Shown piece after piece: positions 1-10,891 of a stretch of DNA of 64,000 nt (the stretch's first letter is position 1; every line of letters starts with the position of its first letter). Position numbers and translations under genes: made by a program. The stretch spans positions 51,615 to 115,614 of the forward strand of contig CANPXH010000005.1 of assembly GCA_947585865.1 (NCBI GenBank). The letters run 5' to 3'. The notes under the pieces were generated by a model. It did no database searches, was not told the origin of the DNA, and was given only the letters and a program-made list of their open reading frames with translations. Origin of the DNA: an uncultured Clostridia bacterium (GTDB lineage Bacteria > Bacillota > Clostridia > Lachnospirales > CAG-274).

Positions 1-1
1 T

Positions 2-1573
2 TATCCCAACTTTGAGCTTATAGATTATCCTTCTATAGAAGCCTGCTTTGAAGCAGTCAATTCAGGGGAAGCCGATCTTATGATACAAAATCAGTATGTG
101 GTGGAATACTGGTTCTCAAAGCCTAAGTACGAAAAGCTAAAGGTCATACCCGTTTTGGGTCTTGACGACAAGCTTTGTTTTTCCGCTGTGGTTTCCTTCG
201 GTGAGCAAAAGGCACCTTCTCAGGAAGAAGGCCGCACACTTATAAGCATATTGGATAAGGCCATAGCCACAATGTCGGATGATGAGATCGGTACATATAC
301 CATACAGGGCATAATGGAAAACCAATACAAGCTGACTTTATCGGACTTTTTATACCGCTATCGTTTTGCCGCCGTGATCCTTGGAGTGTCCGTTTTTATA
401 ATACTCATACTTGCTACGCTTCTTATACGTCAGCGCATACGCTTTGCGGAAAGCCGTGCCGATGCTAAGGCCAAAGGTGAATTTCTTTCTACAATGAGCC
501 ATGAGATAAGAACGCCGTTAAACGGTCTTATAGGTCTTAATTACCTCATGACCCAAAAGCTTGATGACAGAGAGCAGCTTGAAGACTATCTTCAACAGTC
601 CACCGTTACCGCAAAATACCTTTTATCACTGGTCAATGATATATTGGATACCTCTAAGCTCCAGGCTCAGAAGCTTGAGCTTGTTATCCGCCCGGTAGAA
701 CTCAATGTACTTTTGGATACAATAAATTCACTTGTTTCCAATGCTATGAAGGACAAGAAAATAAGATTTGCCATACAGTCCGAATTTATAGAGCCTTGTG
801 TACTTGGCGATGAGATACGTATACAGCAGATAATACTTAATCTGTTGGACAATGCCCGCAAATTTACGCCAAGCGGCGGGAAGGTAGATCTTATACTCAG
901 ACAGGAGAGAGAAAATAACAACAATATAAAGACCGTTATCACCGTAGCCGATACGGGAAAGGGAATGAGCGAGGAATTCCAAAAGCGTGTTTTTGACGTA
1001 TTCGCTCAAGAATTGGATACGGTTTCAAAGGGTAATCAAGGCACAGGCTTGGGTCTTTTCATATGCCATTCTCTTGCGACCCTTATGGGCGGCGACCTTA
1101 CCTTGGAAAGCCGCAGGAGCGAAGGCTCGACATTTACATTTATCGGCGAAGCCGCACAGCCGCCTGAAAAGCATAAAGAAAAGCACGTCACGACCATGCA
1201 GAAGCGCCCCCATATACTTGTGGCGGAAGATAATGAGCTCAACGGCGAGATACTTCTTGAACTTCTCCATGGTGACGGCTTTGAGGCAGAGCTTGCCGAA
1301 AACGGAAAAAAAGCTCTTCAAATGTTCAAGGATTCCGCTCCCGGCACATACAGCATAATACTTATGGATCTGCTTATGCCCGAAATGAACGGATTTGAAG
1401 CGGCAAAGGCCATAAGAGCCTTAAACAGACCCGATGCAAAGACGGTACGCATATATGCCTGTACAGCCAATTCTTTCTCCGAGGACAGAGATAAGGCTCT
1501 TTCAAGCGGAATGGACGACTTTATATCAAAGCCCGTTGATGTGGAAGAATTGCTCAACAAGCTGAATAAGTAA
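2..1573 (+). CDS. Hybrid sensor histidine kinase/response regulator, 5' truncated by the window edge
   Basis: Frame is open from position 2 (YPNFELIDYPSIEACFEAVNSGEADLM..., like a periplasmic solute-binding sensor domain), then a TM segment, HisKA FLSTMSHEIRTPLNGL, HATPase GTGLGLFICHSL, and a receiver domain ILMDLLMPEMNGFEA. Confidence 0.9.
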   Translation, partial: YPNFELIDYPSIEACFEAVNSGEADLMIQNQYVVEYWFSKPKYEKLKVIPVLGLDDKLCFSAVVSFGEQKAPSQEEGRTLISILDKAIATMSDDEIGTYTIQGIMENQYKLTLSDFLYRYRFAAVILGVSVFIILILATLLIRQRIRFAESRADAKAKGEFLSTMSHEIRTPLNGLIGLNYLMTQKLDDREQLEDYLQQSTVTAKYLLSLVNDILDTSKLQAQKLELVIRPVELNVLLDTINSLVSNAMKDKKIRFAIQSEFIEPCVLGDEIRIQQIILNLLDNARKFTPSGGKVDLILRQERENNNNIKTVITVADTGKGMSEEFQKRVFDVFAQELDTVSKGNQGTGLGLFICHSLATLMGGDLTLESRRSEGSTFTFIGEAAQPPEKHKEKHVTTMQKRPHILVAEDNELNGEILLELLHGDGFEAELAENGKKALQMFKDSAPGTYSIILMDLLMPEMNGFEAAKAIRALNRPDAKTVRIYACTANSFSEDRDKALSSGMDDFISKPVDVEELLNKLNK

Positions 1574-1576
1574 ACA

Positions 1577-1619
1577 AAAAAGATCAGGGATCGTCTGCCG
1601 ATGACTCCTGATCTTTTTA
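1577..1619. terminator. Hairpin terminator between convergent genes
   Basis: AAAAAGATCAGG...CCTGATCTTTTT inverted repeat with T-run. Confidence 0.75.
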
Positions 1620-1632
1620 AATGAAATTTATA

Positions 1633-2412
1633 TCAATATGTTCCTACATCGATACTCGTAATGACAACGTCATTAAGCGGCTTGTCGTTATCATCTGTTT
1701 CAACGGCGGCAATGGCGTCTACAACATCCATACCTTCATATACCTGTCCAAACACGGTATAGCCCATATCAAGTGTAGGATATCCTCCGTTATTTGTATA
1801 CTCGGCTATTACCTCATCTGTAAATATATCTCCCGCCTTAAGTCCGTTGCCTATATCCTCTGATTTGTCAAGACTTGCAAACTGCTGCTTATAGTCATCG
1901 CCTATATCCTTGTTCTGAACGATATAGAACTGACTGCCGTTAGTATCGGGGCCTGCATTTGCCATACAGAGAGCACCTCTGAAGTTTCTCAGATTGTAGC
2001 TGACCTCATTTTCAAATTCGGCGCCCCATATGCTTTCTCCTCCCATGCCTGTACCTTCGGGATCGCCGCCTTGTATCATAAAGTTATCTATAACTCTGTG
2101 GAAAATTACATTGTCATAATATCCTTCCTTGGCATGAGTTGTAAAATTCTCAACTGCCTTTGGCGCATACTTGGGGAAAAACCATACTTTTATATCGCCC
2201 ATATTTGTATGGATGGTAGCTATAGTGTCACCCTTTTGAACTCCTTTAAGCTGAGGCAATTCCGTAACAGGCTCATATTTCACCTCATCTTCCGCCACAT
2301 CGGCCTCCGATCCCGTGTTCTTTCCTGCTGTTTCTCCGTCAGTCTTTCCGCAGGCTGCAAAGGATACAGCCAAAAACGCTGCTGTCAGACAAATCAATAA
2401 TTTCTTTTTCAT
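1633..2412 (-). CDS. Cyclophilin-type peptidyl-prolyl isomerase lipoprotein
   Basis: Lipobox-like [33 protein letters not shown] and [18 protein letters not shown] motifs. Confidence 0.93.
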   Translation of the reverse strand: MKKKLLICLTAAFLAVSFAACGKTDGETAGKNTGSEADVAEDEVKYEPVTELPQLKGVQKGDTIATIHTNMGDIKVWFFPKYAPKAVENFTTHAKEGYYDNVIFHRVIDNFMIQGGDPEGTGMGGESIWGAEFENEVSYNLRNFRGALCMANAGPDTNGSQFYIVQNKDIGDDYKQQFASLDKSEDIGNGLKAGDIFTDEVIAEYTNNGGYPTLDMGYTVFGQVYEGMDVVDAIAAVETDDNDKPLNDVVITSIDVGTY

Positions 2413-2506
2413 AACAAAGATCCCTTCCTAGTATATATTTTCTGAAATAATTATAGGATTATTCGCCGTATTTTGGCAAGTATATATTGCATTTTGTAAT
2501 AAAAAA

Positions 2507-3049
2507 TTAATAATTGACCTCGCTTACGGCTTTGTATATGCCGTCTGCGATTATATCCGACATACCCTTCACAAATGAAAGTCTTGTGTTCCTAAGCTGG
2601 GCAAGGCCGTTTATGCTCCATTTGTTGACTATTCCCGTTATGGATATATCGCCTACCTCGCAAAGCCTTTTGGATACCCCCGCTCCCGGCAGCAAAGAGC
2701 CCTCCCATATGCTCAGAGAGCCTATATGGTCGTATATTCCAAGGCAGGCGTCTACAGCCACTACAAGCGGTCTGTCATATGTGCTGTAGAGCAGATCTAT
2801 CTTGCCGGCTATATTAACTGCGTGAACAGGCATATCTATAGTGCCCATGACATTTTCAAAGCCCATAGACATCAGCCTTGTTCCCACAAACGGCCCCAAG
2901 CTGTCTCCGGCAGCCCTGTCCGTGCCTATGCAAAAGACAACTATGCTGTTGTGACCGTCAAGCCTTTTTTCAATATATCTTTTTATATTTTTGCTCAATA
3001 TATCACTGCAATATTTATCATCTGTGGATATATATTTTTTATTTTCCAA
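2507..3049 (-). CDS. yyaC: YyaC-like spore protein (DUF1256, GPR-related)
   Basis: VVFCIGTDRAAGDSLGPFVGTRL and VAVDACLG motifs typical of the YyaC family. Confidence 0.85.
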   Translation of the reverse strand: MENKKYISTDDKYCSDILSKNIKRYIEKRLDGHNSIVVFCIGTDRAAGDSLGPFVGTRLMSMGFENVMGTIDMPVHAVNIAGKIDLLYSTYDRPLVVAVDACLGIYDHIGSLSIWEGSLLPGAGVSKRLCEVGDISITGIVNKWSINGLAQLRNTRLSFVKGMSDIIADGIYKAVSEVNY

Positions 3050-3255
3050 GCCAACACCCCCAAAATAATTATGAGCAAAATATGCAATAATTATGTATTT
3101 ATGTGAGCAAGGTGTCCAAACTTTGTTTTACGTTATATTTATTTGGTATTATTTGGCATAATTTTTTTGGAGATGTTAACACGCTTTGACAATAAAACTA
3201 AGAGACAAGTGATAAAATCTTAACATATCAAATTTATCGGAGAGGAAGATATAAT

Positions 3256-4332
3256 ATGACCAATGAAGAAGTAAATGCTCTGCCTAACAATATAAAGCAA
3301 ATAGGAAGTATAAGCGATGGAAACAGAATATATATGGAAGACTATGCCTGTACATATTTGGAGCAGTATGCCCATATGGACAGCAAGGAAAAAATCGCTC
3401 TCCTCGTAGGCAGGAACCTTACGATAGACAATGAAAATATCCTTTTTATAAGCGGAGTCATTCAGGGCAGATATACCGTGGCCAAAAACGGTATTACCGA
3501 ACTTACGGAAAAAAGCTGGCAATATATAAACAAGCAGATAAAATTATATTTTAAGGATCTGGACATAGTAGGCTGGGCATACATACAGCCCGGCTATGAG
3601 GATTATATAAGCAATAAGCTCTGCGATCTTCAAAAGGCAAACTTGACCAAGGGCTTTCAGGTGCTGTACATAATGGATCCCACCGAAAACATAACGGGGT
3701 TTTACAGGTGGAACAATACCGATGATACATTTGACGCCGTAAAGGGTTATATAATTTATTACGAAAAAAATGAGGGCATGCATGAGTATATGCTTGAAAA
3801 CAAAATAAAAGAACGCCCTGCCGAAAATATAGTGAAGATCAAGAACGAAGATGCCGGAGCCAAAGCAAGAGAAGCGGCTGCAAAGAGAACGAGCTACAGA
3901 GCCAAAAAGAAAATAATGGCCGATCAGAACAGAACGGCAAATCTTTTGGGAAGCGTCAGCTTTGTAATGCTGCTCGTGTGTTTTATACTGGGAGCGGGGC
4001 TGGTGCAAAATGATGACAGGATAACCGAAATGGAAATGAAGATCGCCGAACTTGAAAATAAATTACAGGGCACACAAAGCGTATTTGCCCTAAGCAACGA
4101 CAAAACGACAGAGGAAACGACCGTACAGACGACCACTCAGGAAACGACTGCCCTCGAATCGACTCAGGCGGAGGAAAGCAAACATACCGAATACAAAGTT
4201 CAAAAAGGCGACACTCTCATAGGTATAAGCAAGAATAAATACGGAACTGCGGCAAAGGTAAACGAAATAAGGGAGCTTAACGATATAGCAGGAAACAGAA
4301 TAGTTGTGGGAGAAACGCTCCTGCTTCCGTAA
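3256..4332 (+). CDS. Membrane protein with C-terminal LysM domain
   Basis: TM segment SFVMLLVCFILGAGL; C-terminus YKVQKGDTLIGISKNKYGTAAKVNEIRELND. Confidence 0.8.
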   Translation: MTNEEVNALPNNIKQIGSISDGNRIYMEDYACTYLEQYAHMDSKEKIALLVGRNLTIDNENILFISGVIQGRYTVAKNGITELTEKSWQYINKQIKLYFKDLDIVGWAYIQPGYEDYISNKLCDLQKANLTKGFQVLYIMDPTENITGFYRWNNTDDTFDAVKGYIIYYEKNEGMHEYMLENKIKERPAENIVKIKNEDAGAKAREAAAKRTSYRAKKKIMADQNRTANLLGSVSFVMLLVCFILGAGLVQNDDRITEMEMKIAELENKLQGTQSVFALSNDKTTEETTVQTTTQETTALESTQAEESKHTEYKVQKGDTLIGISKNKYGTAAKVNEIRELNDIAGNRIVVGETLLLP

Positions 4333-4333
4333 A

Positions 4334-4996
4334 ATGGATACAGAAAAAGAAATAGCTGCCGCTCTTGCTCATGAAATAAAAAACCCTATCGCTCTTATAA
4401 AAGCAAGTATAGATCACATAAAGACCTATTCCGATGAAGAAATGCTCCCTGCACTTAATGTGATAAATAAAGAGCTGGGCAAGCTGGACGAGCTTATAAA
4501 CAACTATACAACAATACTGCGCCCTTCCGCAGAATATGAAAAAATATATTTGGAGGATGTGATATATGATATCACAGATGAATTTTCCATAAGTGCAAGC
4601 GATATGGAATTTCTGTTTGATATGGAATCGGACGTCTGTATATACGGCGACTACAGCAAGGTTTCGATACTGCTTTTCAATATATATAAAAATGCTATGG
4701 AGGCCGATTCCACTCTTATTAAAACAAAGCTGTACAAAGCAAGAGGAAATGCCATAATAGAGATAAAGGACAACGGCACAGGGATAGACCACGACGCCGA
4801 AAAGAATATGGGTACGCCCTTCTTCACCACCAAGGAAAACGGCAGCGGGCTGGGAATACTTATTTGCCGCACCATAGCAAAAGATCACGGGGGAAGCTTT
4901 GATATAAAAAGCTGTGATGTGGGATGTATGGCAAAGGTAGAGCTGCCCGTAAAAAGAGAACATCAAAGCCGAAAGCACCTCAAAAGCAGAATATAA
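4334..4996 (+). CDS. Soluble sensor histidine kinase
   Basis: ALAHEIKNPIALIKASIDHI H-box, NGSGLGILICRTIAKDHGG G-box; ATG 1 nt after the upstream stop; no TM segment. Confidence 0.82.
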   Translation: MDTEKEIAAALAHEIKNPIALIKASIDHIKTYSDEEMLPALNVINKELGKLDELINNYTTILRPSAEYEKIYLEDVIYDITDEFSISASDMEFLFDMESDVCIYGDYSKVSILLFNIYKNAMEADSTLIKTKLYKARGNAIIEIKDNGTGIDHDAEKNMGTPFFTTKENGSGLGILICRTIAKDHGGSFDIKSCDVGCMAKVELPVKREHQSRKHLKSRI

Positions 4997-5343
4997 CGGC
5001 GTGGCAGTTTAAAGCTGCTGCGCCGTTTCTTTATGATGTCTGAAATAAAGCATGTATCCCGCTTATACGGTACGGCTTTATTTATACTTCATACGCCGGC
5101 TTCTTTTATCCCATACGGTCAGAATAAACCTTTATGCCGTGGGAGCTGCCGTTACACGATGCCTAAAAATTTACGTTACAGGCTTGATATATTTTTAAAT
5201 ACGGCTGCATATTTTTCAATTCCTATATGCCCGCACAATTTTTATATATATTTTGCCATAAAAAACTGACCCCCTGTCATCAGAGCTCGGTCTGAATTAT
5301 GGAGGTCAGTATAAATACGATAATTTTTTATTACATCAAAGTA

Positions 5344-7974
5344 TTATCTGGGATACTTGATATTGGCCTGAGCAGCCGCAAGTCTTGCAATAGGAACTCT
5401 GAAAGGTGAACAGCTTACATATGTCAAGCCAACTCTGTGACAGAATTCAACTGAAGACGGGTCGCCGCCGTGCTCGCCGCAGATACCCAATGTGATATCG
5501 GGTCTTGTCTGCTTGCCAAGCTTAGCAGCCATTTCCACAAGCTTGCCAACGCCCTTCTGGTCTAATCTTGCAAAGGGATCTGACTCATATATCTTATTCT
5601 CATAGTAAGAATCAAGGAACTTGCCCGCATCATCTCTTGAGAAACCGAATGTCATCTGAGTAAGGTCGTTCGTACCGAATGAGAAGAATTCCGCTTCCTT
5701 AGCGATCTCATCTGCCGTAAGAGCAGCTCTTGGTATCTCTATCATTGTACCTACCTTGTACTTAAGGTCAACGCCTGCTTCCTTAATGATCTCATCGGCA
5801 GTCTTTACAACTACGTTCTTTACAAACGCAAGCTCCTTGACCTCGCCTACAAGAGGTATCATTATCTCAGGAACAATATCCCAATCGGGATGTGCCTTAG
5901 ATACATTTATGGCAGCCTTTATAACGGCTCTTGTCTGCATAGCTGCGATCTCCGGATAGGTAACGGCAAGTCTGCAGCCTCTGTGACCCATCATAGGATT
6001 AAACTCATGAAGTGAAGAGATAATCGCCTTTATATCCTCTACGCTCTTGCCCTGTGCATCTGCAAGAAGCTTTATATCCTCATCGTCTGTAGGAACAAAT
6101 TCATGCAGCGGCGGGTCAAGGAATCTTATATTGACGTGCTTGCCCTCCATAGTTTCATAGAGCTTTTCAAAATCGCCCTGCTGCATCGGTTCAAGCTTTG
6201 CAAGAGCCTTTTCTCTCTGCTCAACTGTGTCTGAACAGATCATTTCTCTTATGGCTGAGATCCTGTCGGGATCGAAGAACATATGCTCTGTTCTGCAAAG
6301 GCCTATGCCTTCTGCGCCAAATTCCACAGCCTTGGCTGCATCTCTTGGGGTATCCGCATTTGTTCTTACCTTAAGTGCCCTGAACTTATCGGCCCATGCC
6401 ATAAGTCTGCCGAATTCTCCGCTTATCGTAGCATCAACAGTCTTTATGGCCTCGCCGTAAATGTTGCCTGTAGAACCGTCAAGTGATATCCAGTCGCCCT
6501 CTTTATATGTTCTGCCTGCAAGCTCAAATACCTTATTTGCTTCGTCTATCTTTATCTCGCCGCAGCCTGATACGCAGCAAGTACCCATACCTCTTGCAAC
6601 AACTGCAGCATGAGAAGTCATACCGCCTCTTACAGTAAGGATACCCTGTGCATAATTCATACCCTCGATATCCTCAGGTGATGTCTCAAGTCTTACAAGA
6701 ACGACTTTTTCTCCTGCCTTAGCCCAACTAACGGCATCCTCGGCAGTAAACACTATCTTTCCGCAAGCAGCGCCGGGTGAAGCCGCAAGTGCTGTAGCGA
6801 CCGGCTTTGCCGCCTTTATAGCCTCGGCATCGAACTGAGGATGCAAAAGTGCATCAAGCTGCTTTGGATCTATCATACAAACAGCTTCCTCGGCAGTGAT
6901 CATACCCTCGTCAACAAGGTCGCACGCTATCTTTAAAGCTGCTGCTGCCGTTCTCTTGCCGTTTCTTGTCTGGAGCATATAGAGCTTCTTGTCCTCAATG
7001 GTGAACTCCATATCCTGCATATCTCTGTAATGCTTTTCAAGCTTATCGCATATCTTTACAAACTGACCGTATACCTCCGGCATAACGTCTTTAAGCTGAT
7101 CGATAGTCTGAGGAGTTCTTACGCCTGCAACAACGTCCTCTCCCTGCGCATTCATCAAAAACTCGCCGAAAAGCTTTTTCTCGCCTGTAGCAGGGTTTCT
7201 TGTAAAGGCAACGCCTGTGCCTGATGTATCTCCTGTGTTGCCGAATACCATAGACTGTACGTTTACGGCAGTACCCCATGAACCGGGTATATCATTCATT
7301 CTTCTGTAGTAGATAGCTCTCGGATTATCCCATGAACGGAACACAGCCTTGATAGCGCCCATTAACTGTTCCTTTGGATCTGATGGGAAATCAACGCCTA
7401 TCTTTGCCTTATACTCAGCCTTGAACTGATTTGCAAGAGACTTAAGATCCTCGGCAGTAAGCTCTGTATCAAGCTTAACGCCCTTTTCTGCCTTCATCTT
7501 GTCGATAAGCTCTTCAAAATACTTCTTGCCGACTTCCATAACTACATCTGAATACATCTGAATAAATCTTCTGTATGAGTCATATGCAAATCTTGGATTG
7601 CCTGTTTTCTTGGCAAATGCCTCGACTACCTCATCATTAAGACCAAGGTTGAGGATAGTATCCATCATACCCGGCATAGATGCTCTTGCGCCTGAACGAA
7701 CAGACACGAGAAGAGGATTCTCAAGATCGCCGAACTTCTTTCCTGTAATGTTTTCCATCTTTGTGATGTATTCCATTATCTGCTCCTGAATTTCCTCGTT
7801 GATAGTTTCACCGTCTGCATAATACTGAGTACATGCCTCTGTAGTGATGGTGAAGCCCTGGGGAACAGGCATACCGAGGTTTGTCATCTCAGCAAGATTG
7901 GCACCCTTGCCTCCGAGAAGTTCTCTCATAGTGCCATTACCCTCTGAGAATAAATAAACAAATTTCTTATCCAT
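5344..7974 (-). CDS. ppdK: Pyruvate, phosphate dikinase
   Basis: MDKKFVYLFSEGNGTMRELLGGKGANLAEM start; TVRGGMTSHAAVVARGMGTCCVSG; C-terminal LGICGEHGGDPSSVEFCHRVGLTYVSCSPFRVPIARLAAAQA. Confidence 0.97.
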   Translation of the reverse strand: MDKKFVYLFSEGNGTMRELLGGKGANLAEMTNLGMPVPQGFTITTEACTQYYADGETINEEIQEQIMEYITKMENITGKKFGDLENPLLVSVRSGARASMPGMMDTILNLGLNDEVVEAFAKKTGNPRFAYDSYRRFIQMYSDVVMEVGKKYFEELIDKMKAEKGVKLDTELTAEDLKSLANQFKAEYKAKIGVDFPSDPKEQLMGAIKAVFRSWDNPRAIYYRRMNDIPGSWGTAVNVQSMVFGNTGDTSGTGVAFTRNPATGEKKLFGEFLMNAQGEDVVAGVRTPQTIDQLKDVMPEVYGQFVKICDKLEKHYRDMQDMEFTIEDKKLYMLQTRNGKRTAAAALKIACDLVDEGMITAEEAVCMIDPKQLDALLHPQFDAEAIKAAKPVATALAASPGAACGKIVFTAEDAVSWAKAGEKVVLVRLETSPEDIEGMNYAQGILTVRGGMTSHAAVVARGMGTCCVSGCGEIKIDEANKVFELAGRTYKEGDWISLDGSTGNIYGEAIKTVDATISGEFGRLMAWADKFRALKVRTNADTPRDAAKAVEFGAEGIGLCRTEHMFFDPDRISAIREMICSDTVEQREKALAKLEPMQQGDFEKLYETMEGKHVNIRFLDPPLHEFVPTDDEDIKLLADAQGKSVEDIKAIISSLHEFNPMMGHRGCRLAVTYPEIAAMQTRAVIKAAINVSKAHPDWDIVPEIMIPLVGEVKELAFVKNVVVKTADEIIKEAGVDLKYKVGTMIEIPRAALTADEIAKEAEFFSFGTNDLTQMTFGFSRDDAGKFLDSYYENKIYESDPFARLDQKGVGKLVEMAAKLGKQTRPDITLGICGEHGGDPSSVEFCHRVGLTYVSCSPFRVPIARLAAAQANIKYPR

Positions 7975-8091
7975 TTTTGTTTCCTCCATAAAGATTTTTG
8001 TGCAATATTACCAAAGTGTAAAAATCGATAGTGATATTATAGCATACTTTGAAATACTTAGCAACATTTTTTTAAAGTTTGTTATATTTGG

Positions 8092-9474
8092 TTAAAAATT
8101 TATCTTTTCAAGAAGATAATTCCTTAAATCTGCTATTTTTATTCTCTGCTGCTCCATGGTATCTCTGTCTCTTACAGTCACGCTTTCATCCTCAAGAGAG
8201 TCAAAATCATAGGTGATACAGAAAGGCGTTCCTATTTCATCTTGTCTTCTGTATCTCTTTCCTATAGACTGGGAGTCATCGAATTCGCAGGGGATATCCT
8301 TGGAAAGCATTGCGTAGACCTCTGTTGCTTTTTCCGAAAGCTTCTTTGAAAGAGGAAGCACAGCCGCCTTATATGGAGCAAGAGCAGGATGAAAACGCAT
8401 CACCGTTCTTACATCTCCGCCTTCCAGCTCCTCTTCGTCATATGCTTCGCACAGAAATGCAAGAGTCACTCTGTCTGCGCCTAAAGACGGTTCTATACAA
8501 TACGGCACATATTTTTCATTTGTGGCAGGATCAAAATAATCCATAGCTTCGCCCGAATGCTCGGAATGTGCCTTAAGATCAAAGTCCGTTCTGGAAGCTA
8601 TGCCCCACAGCTCTCCTTTTCCGAAGGGGAACATATACTCTATATCCGTAGTGGCGTTGCTGTAGTGTGCAAGCTCTGCCTGTTCATGATCACGAAGCAC
8701 TATGTTTTCCTTTGCTATATTGAGAGATAAGAGCCAGTTGGTACAAAATTCCTTCCAGTATGCGAACCAATCGAGCTCTGTGCCCGGCTTGCAGAAAAAT
8801 TCCAGTTCCATCTGCTCAAATTCTCTTGTCCTGAATATAAAGTTTCCGGGAGTTATTTCGTTTCTAAAGGATTTACCTATCTGACCGATGCCAAAGGGTA
8901 TCTTCTTTCTTGTGGTCCTTTGCACATTCTTAAAGTTTACGAATATGCCCTGTGCGGTCTCCGGGCGCATATATACCACATTTTTTGCCTCTTCCGTAAC
9001 GCCTGCGTGAGTCTTGAACATAAGATTGAACTGTCTTATATCGGTGAAATTATGAGCGCCGCAGCTTGGACAGGGGATATTGTTATCCTTGATATAAGCC
9101 ATCATTTCCTCATTTGTCATGCCGTCTGCACTGCCCTCAATGCCGTTTGCCTTATTATAGTCCTCTATTATATTGTCCGCTCTGAAACGCTCATGACATT
9201 CCCTGCAATCCATAAGAGGATCGTTGAAGCCGCCTACATGGCCTGAAGCCACCCATACTTCGGGATTCATAAGTATGGCACAATCCACGCCTACGTTATA
9301 TGGGCTCTCCTGTATGAATTTCTTCCACCACGCTCTTTTGACATTGTTCTTGAGCTCCACGCCCAAAGGGCCGTAGTCCCATGAATTGGCAAGTCCGCCG
9401 TATATCTCTGAACCCGGATACACAAAACCCCTTGCCTTTGCAAGAGCAACGATTTTTTCCATTGACTTTTCCAT
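8092..9474 (-). CDS. glyQS: Glycyl-tRNA synthetase (alpha2 type)
   Basis: [71 protein letters not shown]. Confidence 0.97.
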   Translation of the reverse strand: MEKSMEKIVALAKARGFVYPGSEIYGGLANSWDYGPLGVELKNNVKRAWWKKFIQESPYNVGVDCAILMNPEVWVASGHVGGFNDPLMDCRECHERFRADNIIEDYNKANGIEGSADGMTNEEMMAYIKDNNIPCPSCGAHNFTDIRQFNLMFKTHAGVTEEAKNVVYMRPETAQGIFVNFKNVQRTTRKKIPFGIGQIGKSFRNEITPGNFIFRTREFEQMELEFFCKPGTELDWFAYWKEFCTNWLLSLNIAKENIVLRDHEQAELAHYSNATTDIEYMFPFGKGELWGIASRTDFDLKAHSEHSGEAMDYFDPATNEKYVPYCIEPSLGADRVTLAFLCEAYDEEELEGGDVRTVMRFHPALAPYKAAVLPLSKKLSEKATEVYAMLSKDIPCEFDDSQSIGKRYRRQDEIGTPFCITYDFDSLEDESVTVRDRDTMEQQRIKIADLRNYLLEKINF

Positions 9475-9507
9475 TTGAGTTTCCTCCTTGATAGGTTATT
9501 ATAATTT

Positions 9508-9699
9508 TTAAATCACTGTGTCAGGGGGCATGATACACCAAAATATAATATAAATAATGATCCCCGTACCTAAAGAGCCTAATGAAAGCAGCGCCGCCAC
9601 AAGTCTCACTATTGTGGGGTCTATGCCGAAATATTCACCTATACCGCTGCATACTCCGCCAAATATCTTGTTACCCATGCATCTGTGCAATCTTTTCAC
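9508..9699 (-). CDS. PspC domain protein
   Basis: RLHRCMGNKIFGGVCSGIGEYFGIDPTIVRL. Likely GTG start at 9699 after GGAGGT; the ORF-track start at 9753 overlaps radC. Confidence 0.85.
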   Translation of the reverse strand: MKRLHRCMGNKIFGGVCSGIGEYFGIDPTIVRLVAALLSLGSLGTGIIIYIIFWCIMPPDTVI

Positions 9700-9712
9700 A
9701 ACATTACCTCCT

Positions 9713-10420
9713 TTAATATTCTTTCCTAAAGCCCTTACGTTTTCTTCTTGCATAGCTATAGTTCTTATCGCCGCAAATGATTATATGATCTATCATCCTT
9801 ATGCCAAGGCTTTCAAATTTCATACGAAGCTCCTCTGTTGCCCTGTCATCCGAAATAGACGGCTCGTTGCATCCGCTTGGATGATTGTGGGCTAATATCG
9901 TAAACTTCGCCTTATTTAACAATGCTCTTTGCAAAACGACCTCCGCAGTAAAATTAACGGTATCCTCCGAACCGTCGCTTATCCTGTCTGCCGCTATAAG
10001 CTTTTTATTGATATCCAAGGACAAAAGATATATGGATTCATAATTTTGTCCTTGCAAAAGAGCATTCAGATAACCTATGGCTATGGAATTATTATCTATG
10101 ACCAGACCCTTTGAATAAAAGCTTTCAAGATATCTTTTAGATATATAAGGCATCATGGACAGATATACGGCTACATTTTCCGTAAGTCCGCCGTTTTCCA
10201 TAAGATCCTCCGGTCTTGAATTGAACAGATTGTGAAGGGAATGATATTTCTCAAGGAGTTTCTTGGCAATGACTTTTGTATCCTTCATAGGATAGGCGTA
10301 GAAAAGCATGAGCTCCAATACCTCATACTCCTTAAAGCTGTCCAAATTACCTTCTTTTATGAATCTTTGTCTTACTCTGCTCCTATGTCCTTTATTCGGG
10401 TTTTCGCTGTTTACTCCCAT
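9713..10420 (-). CDS. radC: DNA repair protein RadC (JAB/MPN domain)
   Basis: HNHPSGCNEPSISDD metal-binding motif; MGVNSENPNKGHRSRVRQRF N-terminus. Confidence 0.93.
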   Translation of the reverse strand: MGVNSENPNKGHRSRVRQRFIKEGNLDSFKEYEVLELMLFYAYPMKDTKVIAKKLLEKYHSLHNLFNSRPEDLMENGGLTENVAVYLSMMPYISKRYLESFYSKGLVIDNNSIAIGYLNALLQGQNYESIYLLSLDINKKLIAADRISDGSEDTVNFTAEVVLQRALLNKAKFTILAHNHPSGCNEPSISDDRATEELRMKFESLGIRMIDHIIICGDKNYSYARRKRKGFRKEY

Positions 10421-10891
10421 TTACAAGACCTCATTTATGTATTTTGTATATTTGCTGAAATTGCCGCTATATATTATTTTAAGGAGCCTGTCCGCCCTTT
10501 CCATGGCTCTTGCCGCCGTTTCCTTATCAAGTATATCCTCTCTCAGCGCAGCGGCTATCTCATCCAGATCGGCTACCTTAACAGACCCATTCTCATATAC
10601 TATTATATCTATGAGCAGATCGTTGAAAAAATAGGCGTCGCCCTCTATGTGCGTATCTATTATATCGCAGTACCAATATACAAGCTTGTCCTTGCCGTCT
10701 ATAAACTTGCTTATCTTAAATCCTTCATCTATAAAGTAACATGAGAAGCCGTGTGTAAAATCGGTCCTTTGTCTGAGCACCTTCCATTTTGTAACTATCC
10801 TGTTTTCTTTAAAACTCAGTATCTCGTCGTCCTTAAGATAAACGGTCTCATCGGGTATATACCGTCTTCTGTATAGCTTTATTTCCCCCAT
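10421..10891 (-). CDS. DUF402 family protein
   Basis: WYCDIIDTHIEGDAYFFNDLLIDIIVYENGSVKVADLDEI; start likely MGEIKLYRRR at 10891. Confidence 0.75.
   Translation of the reverse strand: MGEIKLYRRRYIPDETVYLKDDEILSFKENRIVTKWKVLRQRTDFTHGFSCYFIDEGFKISKFIDGKDKLVYWYCDIIDTHIEGDAYFFNDLLIDIIVYENGSVKVADLDEIAAALREDILDKETAARAMERADRLLKIIYSGNFSKYTKYINEVL

Noticed and set aside
4277-4978. 233-aa minus-strand ORF opposite the histidine kinase
   Set aside because: Cys/Tyr/Phe-rich shadow frame; the plus-strand kinase motifs are clear.
5033-5269. Plus-strand 78-aa ORF after the histidine kinase
   Set aside because: No SD, low-complexity composition; region contains terminators for the flanking convergent genes.
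9475-9507. T-box leader for glyQS
   Set aside because: The gap between pspC and glyQS is ~33 nt, too short, and no T-box sequence is present.
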